Positions 12,660 through 22,526 of a stretch of 64,000 nucleotides of DNA are shown here, piece by piece. The stretch covers positions 1-64,000 of the forward strand of contig WNNJ02001418.1 of the NCBI GenBank assembly GCA_012934845.2. Direction: 5' to 3'. A program made the translations under genes and the position numbers. This DNA is from Pomphorhynchus laevis. Its lineage: Eukaryota; Acanthocephala; Palaeacanthocephala; Echinorhynchida; Pomphorhynchidae. The notes under the pieces were generated by a model. The model made no database searches and had not been told where the DNA came from. It saw only the letters and a program-made list of their open reading frames with translations. Position 1 is the first letter of the stretch; every line of letters starts with the position of its first letter.

Positions 12660-14830
12660 TATCAGAGGAAATGCGTCTATAGCATGTATTTGGGCCAGCT
12701 GCTAGGTTTGGCCGAGGGATAAGATCCGAAACCTGATAAAATAACAGTTCTTTCCGATGATCTCTAATCATTATTCTAATACATAGTTTGTTATCTATTA
12801 GTCAATTCATAAAAATTGATTTTTATTTTAAATTTCAATTTTAAATTTTAACTTGACATAAATATAAATTGTATAAAATCCTATATAATGGAGATTATGA
12901 ATCGTATAATGGAGATTGATGTTTGATCAAGTTTCATCAAGTTGAGAAATAGGGAGTTGAAACCTGATAACATAGCAGCTCCTACTGATGACCTCTATTC
13001 TTTATTCTGATACATCGTTTGTTATCTATTAGTCTATTCACAACAATGACTTTTATTTTAGATTTCAATTTTAAATTTTAACTTGATATAAATATAAATT
13101 GTATAAAATCTTATATAATTATTAATTATTATTTTTTATTTATATTTCGTTTAAAATACGTAGACTCAGTTATCTAATTTGTTCAACTTGCAAGTTATTT
13201 TTGACATGTGGACTTTGTTTCCCCGTAATATAATCTCTGCCAGAAATACTGAAAGTTTGCATTCTTGATACGAAATTATTTTTCTGCTAATTTTTAATCA
13301 AGTTTAATGGATTTTAATTTTTCAATTTCTTATGATAGAAAAGTAAAAAATTTGTCGAGGAATAGGGACCAAAACCTGATAGCATAGCAATTCCTCCTGA
13401 TGACCTCTATTATTCCTATTAGAATACATCGTATGTTATATTGATTAGTCAATTCATAAAAATTGACTTTTATTTACTTTAATAACAAATTGACTTGTTA
13501 TATAAAGATAAATTGTATAAAATTTTATATAATTATTTATTATTTATCTTTATTTTTATTTATTTATCAGGCCGAAACCTGATAAAATGGCAGTTATTTC
13601 TGATGACCTCTAATTCTTATTCTTATAAATCGTCTGTTATTTATTAGTCAATTCATAAAAATTGACTTTTATTTAATTTTAATAATAAATTTAATCATTA
13701 TATAAATATTAATTGTATAAAATCTTATAATTATTTATTATTTATCTTTATTTTTATTTAAATATCGTATAAAATGCGTCGACTCAGTTATCTGATTTGT
13801 TCTACTGATAAGTTATTATTGACATGTGGACCTTGTTACCCGGTAATATAACCTATCTCAGAGATACTGAAACTATGTATTCTTGATACGACATTATTTT
13901 TATGCCAATTTTCAATCAAGTTTGATGGATTTTTTATTTTTCTTATAATTTTACAATATACAAATCAACAAAATATTATTGAAAATTTATTTACACTATT
14001 AAGGTAAAAATTTATAGATGGATAATAAATAATATACTTTCTATTAGAATATGATACTAAATAATCGAATTTCATCTTAGAGCATACGTGATTAGCGCGA
14101 ATTTGGACCCGCTGCTATATTCGGTCGAAGAATAGTGTTCGAAACTTGATAGCATTGCAGTATCACATTGCATATCGTAGCACATTATCTATTATTTATT
14201 AGTCTATTCATGGAAATTTAATTTAATTCCATATTTAAATTTTATTTTTTATATTGATATAAATATTAATTGTATAATATCTTATATAATTATTTATTAT
14301 TTATCTTTATTTAAATATCGTATACAATATGTAGACTCAGATATCTGATTTAATTTGTTCTACTGACAAGTTATTATTGACTTGTAGACTTTGTTTCCCA
14401 TATAACCTCTGTCAGAAATACTGAAATCATTAAAATACTCAAATTATTTTAAATTTGTAAAGTTAAGAGTTTTTAGTTGGGTCGAAGAATTGAGGCCTAA
14501 ACCTGATAACATGGGAAATACCTTATTAGCATCATTTCATCAGAGGGAAAAGGTCATTAACATGTATTTTGCTCCGCTGCTATGTTTGATCTAGGAATAG
14601 AGGACTAACTCTAATAACATAGTATTTCTTTCTGATGACCCCTATTCTTCATTCGAATATATCGTCTGTTATTTATGAGTCAATTCACAGTAATTGATTT
14701 TTATTTTAAATTTCATTTATAAATTCCTTAAAAGATCTTATATAAGTAGGTCATTTGTATATAATCTTATATAATTATTTATATTTTATTTATATATCGT
14801 ATAAAATACGTAGACTCAGTTAGCTGATCA
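12660..14830 (+). repeat. Tandem cluster of family B repeats
   Basis: At least five successive family B copies lie head to tail, with CTGATGACC-type boxes near 12755, 12985, 13400, 13600 and 14630, and one degenerate copy near 14100-14230. Many end in the CGTAGACTCAGTTAGCTGA box. Copies differ by indels and substitutions, so the cluster is not a young satellite. No open frame of interest is present. Confidence 0.65.
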
Positions 14831-15440
14831 AAATTGTGCTGTATTTTTTTAACATTTGTTATGTAAATAATATAATATATAGTCAACTTCAAGTTTAAAA
14901 ATATAGTTGCTTCTATAAAATTTTGAAGTTGAGGAAAAGCAACAAAATTTGTTGACTAGTTTTGCTTTTTTGGCTTTATCAAAATAGAAGATAATTTTAC
15001 CTTGTGATTACCTTGTGATAATAATTGCTATCGAGTGTTTCAGTATTATCTTAAAAGTACTAACCAAAAGCATCGATGTAAGATTTCTGGCGGATAAAAT
15101 TTTTATGACAATCATTGTATTACTCACATTTAAATTAAATAAATTTAAAATAATTTTTATTGCCAGTTATATCATTTATCGTTTTAAAAAAGCACTCACA
15201 AGTGTGCAAAAGATTCAGATTACTCATTGTTTAAAGTTAAATCAAATTCAACCTTATATATAAAGTTGAAAAAGTAGGAACCTTCGAAAAGTTGTACGTA
15301 GTTTGATTTAAAGACAGCTTTTTTGATCCGGTATCCAGTTAGAATTATCCTTCTGAAATATTGATAGATTGTCGCTAGATGACCATGGATCACTGTTCAA
15401 GTGTTACAAATATATAAAATATAATTTGTTGTTACACCTG
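14831..15440. other. AT-rich DNA without a recognisable gene
   Basis: An 82-codon open frame (15015-15263, +) is hydrophobic and lysine-rich, as expected of translated AT-rich DNA. It lacks any motif I recognise and is not supported as a gene. Nothing else was seen. Confidence 0.5.
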
Positions 15441-15454
15441 CCCTGGGACACCCA

Positions 15455-15728
15455 ATGATGTACTTATAAATAAATCCTTATGTTTTCCTCGTGAGGAGGA
15501 CTAAACACCAGGCAGCACTCTATATATCTGCATCAGACCAAACCGAATTATTCTCGCAATATTCAAAGTCGCTACGTATGCCCAGTCATCCTATGTGTGA
15601 CGACAAACTTCAACAACGGTATACGCGTTTCGCTCTAACGGAGCTCATCAGTACCGTGACTTTAATAATCATCCATAGGCACCTTAACACACGCTTAAAC
15701 AGTGTTTAATGCTCGAAAAACAGAACTA
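15455..15728 (-). mobile_element. Hammerhead-bearing dispersed repeat (copy 1)
   Basis: About 275 bp that recur in inverted orientation at 24532-24830. It is less AT-rich than its surroundings and has no coding frame. On the minus strand it carries a complete hammerhead ribozyme core (15613-15659). Size, lack of an ORF and a type I hammerhead with minimal stem III match the small non-autonomous retroelements called retrozymes and the terminal repeats of Penelope-like elements. A Penelope-like relic lies 5.5 kb downstream. Only a monomer is visible here. Confidence 0.65.
15613..15659 (-). ncRNA. Type I hammerhead ribozyme, core intact
   Basis: Read on the minus strand: stem I strand CACGGUA, box CUGAUGA (complement of 15645-15651), stem II GCUC with loop CGUUA and GAGC (15644-15632), box GAAA (15631-15628), then CGCGUA and stem I strand UACCGUU. 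All core nucleotides of the hammerhead consensus are present. Stem II has four Watson-Crick pairs and stem I has six. The predicted cleavage site is after GUA (at 15622). Stem III is only ACG against CGU with no loop, so it can form only between two copies, as in known dimeric animal hammerheads. The fold was drawn by hand, not computed. Confidence 0.82.
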
Positions 15729-15934
15729 CCCATAATCTGAATCATCATAGACATTTTTTAGTTTTAAGCGTGTGTGCAGGTGATATAATATAATGGTCTT
15801 TAGCGTTTTTTTTGCAGTGAATCCGCAATCGTAGCAAATTAGTTCAACTTGAACCATTGATAACACATTTTTAAATACGGATTAGGAAATTACTTCAAAC
15901 CATCAAATTAGGAATCATTTTTAAAGGCGTATTA

Positions 15935-16005
15935 CCTTCGCTGTTGTAAAGTAATCTCTGTGAGCCTACAAGGTTTTTAAGAATCGTTCACTAGCCACTC
16001 TGCGA
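15935..16005. repeat. Left direct repeat flanking LINE relic
   Basis: About 70 bp containing TCTGTGAGCCTACAAGG and GTTCACTAGCCAC. A diverged copy lies at 16722-16797 on the other side of the LINE fragment. It is too long for a target-site duplication. Confidence 0.7.
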
Positions 16006-16009
16006 TTGA

Positions 16010-16715
16010 GATCACTACCTTGTGGTTTGTAAGTTTCGATGGCAGCATTATATGCTAGACAAGCCTGGTAAACCCAAACGTTGTGTGAGGGCGCGCTGGG
16101 AGCGTCTAGTAAATTTTTCTATCAAAGAGCATTTCTCTAGCTACATTCGAGAGGACTTCTCTTGATTGCTAGAAGAGGTGAAGAACACTGATCAGAAATG
16201 GGAGATGTTCAGATCCTCGCTTGTCAAAGCAACTGTGAACAGTTATGACTCAAAGGGCATATGTACTTGTTGCGGAGGGAATCATCGAACTGCTTGGTGG
16301 ACATTAACATTTAGAGATTTTGTTTATCAGAAGAAGCTGGCTTATAAGGCAGATTTGCCAGATAAATCAGTGGAAGCTGCAGACAAGTACTGAAGGGCAA
16401 AGAGAGCTTCAGCTCGAGCAGTTACCGAAGCGAAGTAGGCGGCTTGGGATAAGTTTGGAGAGTACTTAGAACTTGATTATAGGTCAGGTCAAGCATTCGT
16501 ATTGGAAAACAGAAAATTTATCAAACTGTGGAAAGAGTATTTTAGGAGTTTCCTTAATTCGGTGGATATGCGTTCTCTTGTAGAAGTAGATCTGCCTAAA
16601 ACAACGGAAGACTTCATCTCGTTGGATGAGATCATTGCTGTTGTTAAAGAACTTCGTAATGGCAAATCTTTCAAAGTAGACGAAATTTATAAAAAAATAT
16701 ATAAATAAGTGGAAC
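16010..16715 (+). mobile_element. LINE relic (endonuclease-RT linker and start of RT)
   Basis: Three consecutive + frames read as a LINE ORF2 segment. The first (16166-16393) has KWEMFRSSLVKA and WW, then QKKLAYKADLP. The next, after a break near 16390, reads RAKRASARAVTEAK. The last (16502-16708) has LWKEYFRSFLNS and the start of the RT domain, ISLDEIIAVVKELRNGKSF, where intact elements read NGKAPGVDG. In-frame stops separate the pieces and the RT catalytic part is absent. The order and motifs fit an RTE- or R1/Jockey-like clade. It lies between 70-bp direct repeats. Confidence 0.75.
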
Positions 16716-16721
16716 GACATT

Positions 16722-16797
16722 GACCATTGCTGTTATAAAGTTCTCTCTGTGAGCCTACAAGGTTTTTAACAGTTGTTCACTAGCCACATTGCGATTG
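16722..16797. repeat. Right direct repeat flanking LINE relic
   Basis: Diverged second copy of 15935-16005 in the same orientation, directly after the truncated end of the LINE relic. The pair suggests either a tandem arrangement of the same element or insertion with duplication of a repeat. Confidence 0.7.
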
Positions 16798-16799
16798 AC

Positions 16800-17540
16800 A
16801 TTGTAAAAATTGATGTTTTGCGAGGTGCACTCAGTCCAAATGAATTTCTGCAACGAAATCTGTTTGGACTAACCCGTTATTCGGAGCGACAAAAGTGTCA
16901 TAATCGAAGCTGTCTTTTACGTCAAAGTAAACAATTATTTTTTAATTTTCAAATTATAAAAAATATGTCTTCATTCTTTAATTGATTCTGCACGTTATTG
17001 GATTTCTTCCGTGTACTGATAAAAAATACCGACAACACGTCAATTGGTGCAAGTATTACAGAACACCTAATAAGCGTTGCTAATCTACAGTGTACAAAAT
17101 AGCTTTAATCGGTACCTACATTTGATTAAAAGATAAAAAATAAAATATAGTTGAACGACAATGAAAGAAAAATATTGTATATGAATACATTACCAAATCA
17201 TATTTATCACTATTTACACATTATCATTTGTTTATATTGTTTATTAATTAACGATAAACATTATACGCTCGTCGCTTTATTGTTATTTTGTAAACAAATA
17301 TCAAAATTAAATTAAAAGATAAATAGTAATCATATCAGTTATTTTTAGAAACGTTTGTAACTTGAACATTATTTGTATTTATGCAATTTGACTTATCTGT
17401 TTTATCATTGACACTACTCGTGTATAACCGGATGATTAGCCCAATGAAAGTGTAGTGTTATTAATTCAGATTAGCTTATCGAATAAACAAACATCAAATA
17501 TAAGATAAGGCGATAATAGCAGAAATATTTTTTATTGCAG
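16800..17540. other. AT-rich DNA without a recognisable gene
   Basis: A short open frame (16773-16985, +) has no recognisable motif. The part after 17130 shares words with the tandem repeat that starts at 17543 (TTATCATTTGTTTATATTG). No other structure was seen. Confidence 0.5.
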
Positions 17541-17542
17541 AC

Positions 17543-18000
17543 AAATATTGTCGAATAGCTTATGGAAATGACTCAAAACTAACTATCTTATCATTAGATC
17601 AAAAAATAATGCCGATATTAAATGTTTATCGTTTTTGGCGATATAGTTTCATTCTCTAAATTATCACAAAATGTTTATCATTGTTTACATATATATATTC
17701 TCATTTGTTTTTATTGTTTATTATTTTAATATTATACAAATATTGTCAAGTAGCTTACGAAAATGGCTTAAAACTTACTATCTTATCACTATATCAAAGA
17801 ATTATGCCGATTAGTGTATCAAATGTTTATCGTTTTTTGAGATATAGTTTCATTCTATAAATTATCGAAAAATGTTTATAGTTGTTTACATATATACACC
17901 ATCATTTGGTTTTATTGTTTATTATTTTTAATTGTATACAAATATTGTCGAATAGCATACGGAAATGACTAAAAAACTTATTATCTTATCACTACAGATA
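17543..18000. repeat. Tandem repeat, about 200-bp unit, 2.3 copies
   Basis: Units begin near 17543, 17738 and 17940 with AAATATTGTCGAATAGC and contain the box AAATGTTTATCGTTTTT. Copies are diverged by point changes and small indels. No coding frame runs through them. Confidence 0.8.
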
Positions 18001-18167
18001 TTATCTTACCAATTTCAGATGTTATTTGATAAATATCATTTTTATTAAAACAAATGCAGTTTATAAATACAATTAAATGAACAAATCGATTAAATAAAAT
18101 TATAAAAAGAAAAAGTTTATATGGAAAACACAGATCAAATGTATTATTGACAAAGGAAATACAAAAA

Positions 18168-18480
18168 TCTTATGCAGAATTTATGCACATTTTCATGATT
18201 ATCAAATGTTTCACTTAGAGATTAGATTACCAATAGGTAATATTTTATATTTAAATATTATTTAATATTAAATATTGTTTTAATAATATAATACCTTCTA
18301 TATAGAATTTATGTTCATTTTCATTACTATCAAATGTTTCACTTAGAGATTAGATTACCATAAGTAATATTTAATATTTAAATATTAATTAATATTTAAT
18401 ATTGTTTTAATAATATAATACATCTTATATGGTATTTATGCTCATTTTCATGATTATTAAATGTTTCACTTAGAGATTCG
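18168..18480. repeat. Tandem repeat, about 128-bp unit, 2.4 copies
   Basis: Units begin near 18175, 18303 and 18431 and share CAAATGTTTCACTTAGAGA and TTGTTTTAATAATATAATA. The third unit is truncated at its 3' side. It is non-coding. Confidence 0.8.
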
Positions 18481-20495
18481 CTAAAGGTTATTTCGCAGTG
18501 ATGGTAGTCTTAATAACGGAATCACCGTTTCTTAAAAACGATACAAATATGACTATCGGTATCTTATATTGATATCTATCGGTATCTTATACAGCTAGCT
18601 ATGTATATTTTAATATATATATTTAATCTTTATATTTAAATATTATAAATTAATTATTTTTACAAATAATTAGTAATTAGTAATTAGTAATTAATTAATA
18701 ATCATTTTTTATTACAAATGGCCACAATTCAGAAATCAATCAGTTAAATGTTAAAATTACCTAAATTTAACGTTTAAATAATTAAATGTTAAAATGACAT
18801 TTTCAGTTACAACATTTTTTTAATTGATTTAATTACATAATAATTGATTTTTTATTTAATTAGTTATATATTTATTACAATATACATAAATAATTTGCAA
18901 TTGATTATTGATGTTGTAATCAATTTTGAATTATTTAGTTAATTCATAAAAATTGACTTTTATTTATATTTCAATTTTAAATTTTAACTTTATATAAATT
19001 ATATAAAATCTTCATAACATTTATTAATTATTTATTATACAATAATCTATTACACGCAATGGTGCAGATCACAATTTTGGCGTTTTTTTTGTAATAAATC
19101 AACTTTTATTTGATTATTCTGAATATCTATTTCTGGTATTTGTATACCATTAAATGCTATTTTTTATACTTGATAAAGAAGCTGACGGGTCTAGATGGCG
19201 GAAACCGAGTTTGCAAGTTCGTGTCGGTACCTAATAATCTCAAACATATTATTTTATCCAATTATAAATTACAATTATCATATACATTATATCATTCGTT
19301 ATTATATTATAAATGTTTTATAAAATTGCTTTAATAATGAATTACATTTGATTATATTACAATTTAATATTTATTATATTATACTTTGTTTTTTCACTAT
19401 AAAAATAATATGCAAATTAAATTATACTTTAATTTTTTTATTAGGACTAAATTAATATTATATTTATTATCATCATGTTAATGCTAGTAGTAGCTAGCGA
19501 AATAAATATATTAAATTGTTATCGTTGATTAAATAAAAGATTTTGATCCATATATCACATTTTGGAGCGGAATCAATCAAGAAATAAATTTATTAATTTT
19601 ACTTAAATTTAATTTTTAAAATAAGATAATATCACTTTTGCTTAAAAATATCTATAGAGTAACTTAATCCATAACAATCCATATTGCAATTTTAATTTAT
19701 GAAGTGATCATAAAAACAAATAAGCATTAATTCCACAGCAATCAACTGAGAGCACATCAAAGTGATTGTTAAACAATTCTAACACAGGATTATTCTAAAA
19801 ACATGTTTTAGAAGCCACAACTCAATGGATGAAAATTGTATTTAAAAAATGTCAAATTTTGTTTTGAAATATATTTAATTATAACAAGTCATCCAGTGAA
19901 ATCTGTAAAAGATAGCTAGAGTGTTATATTGTGACAATCGGTAAGCGAAATCTAAACTTTTAGCAAAGCAAGCTGTTGTTACTGATTTACTACAATTTAT
20001 AGGCACTTTCACTCCTATAGAAACTGAAAAAATCACATTTAAATGGCATATTTTCAATCTCTAAATCACAGTACAGGTTCGAGTTGTATGATAGTTGGAA
20101 ATGATTTCTACAGAGAAACTTGGAATGAATCTATGGGTTCTTGTATTATTTGTGGTACAAAAATGCATTTTGTCAGGTATTCTTATGTTGTTGGTAACAT
20201 AAAAGAATTTTAAATACATCTTAATTTTAATAAATTAATTTTGATTAATGACTGTAGTAGTTTAAGTAAATATACTTGTAAATTATTAGATCTATGCTAG
20301 TAATATGATTTAGTTCACAACTGTAGCAGTAAAATCTATATTTAAGTCAAGAAAAACAGTTCCAAAAAATTGATTTAAAAATTTAATAAAGTTAATTTAT
20401 TCTAAGCGTTTATAAACAATAAGGTAGTTATGAGACTGTATTTCGGTGTGAGATTAAGAGAATTTTGTAGAAGGAAAATTCTTTCGGCAATTCTC
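18481..20495. other. AT-rich DNA without a recognisable gene
   Basis: Simple AT-rich sequence with short words of family B (TTAATTCATAAAAATTGAC near 18940). A small patch at 19180-19230 is less AT-rich but too short to assign. Open frames of 60-74 codons here show no motif. No RNA gene was recognised. Confidence 0.45.
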
Positions 20496-20499
20496 ACTT

Positions 20500-20790
20500 A
20501 TAAAGTAAAAATTTGAAATTAAAATTTAAAATAAAAATCAATTTTTATGAATTAAATAATAAATAACAGACGATGTATCAGAATTCAGGTGAGAGAAAGA
20601 TGAGAAGAATAATTACAAGGATTAGAAGTCATCAGGAGTAATTGCTATGTTATCGGGTTTCAATATCTATTCCTAGACCCAACATTGCAGCAAGGCCAAA
20701 TACATGCAAATGAAGTATTTCCTCTGATGAAATTTGTTTATCTAGTATCTTCTTCTAATACAAATATATAATTTATTATCCAACGTTAAA
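20500..20790 (-). repeat. Family B copy, minus orientation
   Basis: Reverse-complement family B boxes: ATTTTTATGAATTAAATAAT, CAGACGATGTATCAGAAT, TGCTATGTTATCGGGTTTC, CCTAGACCCAACATTGCAGC and GAAGTATTTCCTCTGATG. It is one full copy and ends about 250 bp before the Penelope-like relic. Confidence 0.7.
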
Positions 20791-21039
20791 AATTTGTCGC
20801 TAAAGAGTTTAAACTTATTTCAAATAATATTAGAAATAATATTTATTGATTACATCTATTTTATTAAATGCACATATAACATCAATATTAGAACGACATC
20901 GATATCATATATATGAAAGCTGAACTACACTCAACGATCAGCATACTATTCGTCACTACACCACTAGACGTCAGAGATGACCGGCAGCGCTCTGAGCCAT
21001 CTAGATGACGTTTCGGGCGCCTGCTTGACCTTTAAAAAA

Positions 21040-21830
21040 GAGCATTTCCGATAAATTGCTTAAGTTCCAGCGGCAAAAGATCGTAAACTGGAAACTTGCC
21101 CATCAGACTATATCTATCCATATCAGGCAATTAATTTGCTGCTGCATCTCGTCATTCGTTAGATCCTTGAAAGAATTCAAGGATCAACGAATTGAATCAA
21201 AGGATTTAATTTATTGAATCAAATGATTCAATAAATTGAATCAAAGGATTTAATTAATTAATGCCAGTAGGAAATGAATGCGCAGAACAATTAAAGAACT
21301 TAGTAAATGCTATAATTATTGATCAGATCAAAGTGAGGTATCTTTGTTCTGGAACCGACATGAATATATTAAAAAAAGGATTTGCCGAATTAAGTTATAT
21401 ATCTATAAGTTTAAAATTATCTATCTGATTAAAATTCAACGTCAATCACGATAAGGACTTCTATGCAATGGATCTGGGTTCCCTTTACACGTACATCGAT
21501 CACTATGATGGTGTATCCGCTTTTAATCAATTCATCGAAGTTACAAATGTCGAATCAAGAAGATAAATTTCGTTGTAGTGGAATGTCATACTAAGGAACA
21601 ACATGTTTGATTATAATGTTAATATTTACAGACAAGTTAGGGACTTCCGTGGGCACCTTAACGGTACCGAAATAAGGAAACATTTTCAAGCAAGTTTACG
21701 TGCAAGAAGTGCTTCTTCATTGAATGTATACTTAAGATCTACACTCTGATATGTACAATGCAGTCAATTTACTTGAGGGCTTCAAAACAATTGGAAATCT
21801 TGATTTCACAATGGATAATGGTTAGACTGC
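21040..21830 (+). mobile_element. Penelope-like element relic (RT region)
   Basis: Interrupted + strand frames match the order of a Penelope-like reverse transcriptase. First comes a basic helical stretch, KFQRQKIVNWKLAHQ (from about 21061). Then comes TDMNILKKGFAEL, resembling the KGL-x-F motif upstream of the RT. Then come AMDLGSLYTYIDHYDGV (about 21466-21516), which corresponds to the family's DV-x-SL[YF]TNIP-x-x-[DE]G box, and NMFDYNVNIYRQVRDFRG, which corresponds to the N-x-F-x-FN-x-x-x-Y-x-Q-x-x-G box. The element is broken and truncated. Penelope-like elements are known to carry hammerhead ribozymes, and two hammerhead repeats lie within 6 kb. Assignment rests on motif memory. Confidence 0.68.
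21162..21237. repeat. Two perfect short palindromes
   Basis: GATCCTTGAA-AGAA-TTCAAGGATC (21162-21185) has 10-bp arms. A second palindrome at 21208-21237 has 14-bp arms around AA (centre GAATCAAATGATTC). Both lie inside the Penelope-like relic. The word GAATCAAAGGATTTAAT flanks the second on both sides. Confidence 0.85.
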
Positions 21831-22373
21831 TAATATTAATATTAATAGATATTAATTAATATTAATTAATATTAGATTTCGAATATTAATCTTAATATTA
21901 ATATTTAGAATATGTATATGAAAAATTACTTTCTAAAATATTTTTAAAATTTAAATTAAATAATATTAAATATTGTAATAAATGTTGACAGATATTTAAA
22001 CTAAAATAGTCATTTTATGTTTTTCATAAAATTTTCTTTATGAATTCATCCATGGAGTATTATATAATAGGTATGATCTCTCAATTTTAAAAAATAATTG
22101 ACGAAATCAATTTCTTCATTGCACAGATTTTATTGCAGTACTTACTGCACAGTATGTCTAATCCATTGGTTTTTAGTTAGTCGGCTAAATCAATAATGTA
22201 ATTATGACTGTTTATATTTTAAATATATTTTACGAATATATTTTTTTTTATATCTTACTAAAGCCAAAGTCTTAATACGATTTTACATTTTGTCAAGAAA
22301 AACATTGTATTCATATATGGTTGTATCGTATTATCTTTTATTTTATTATATTAATTATCGTATTATATTTTAG

Positions 22374-22526
22374 AGTGTATTAATAGTAAGGTAATCCTTG
22401 GAATTCCAGAATGTATTTACGACGCCCATTGCCGTCATTTATTAGATCACGTGTGTATAAATGGACACTGCGTTCGTGTAAAACGTTCCGATCGAATTCA
22501 ACCCATAACCATTCATGTTAATATCG
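22374..22526 (+). CDS. Exon: atypical cysteine module (most upstream)
   Basis: After a TATTTTAG acceptor the frame reads AG-TGT, then a module ECIYDAHC, RHLLDHVC, INGHC, ending in a TATCG/GTAATT donor. The spacing C-x5-C-x7-C-x4-C matches the family. The last two cysteines are absent (VRV replaces the C-x-C partner), and an extra cysteine sits near the exon start. Length is 153 nt, phase 1-1, longer than the other exons. It could be a diverged functional module, a decayed one, or an edge module with different disulphides. Confidence 0.5.

Noticed and set aside
12660-13480. Family B as a working hammerhead ribozyme because of its GAAA and CTGATGA boxes
   Set aside because: Stems I and III cannot be drawn, some copies have AAAA instead of GAAA, and a 10-bp arm pairing crosses the supposed stem II. 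It is kept only as part of a lower-interest observation.
15015-15263. 82-codon open frame as a membrane protein gene
   Set aside because: Hydrophobic composition is what AT-rich DNA encodes by chance. There are no splice, promoter or homology cues.
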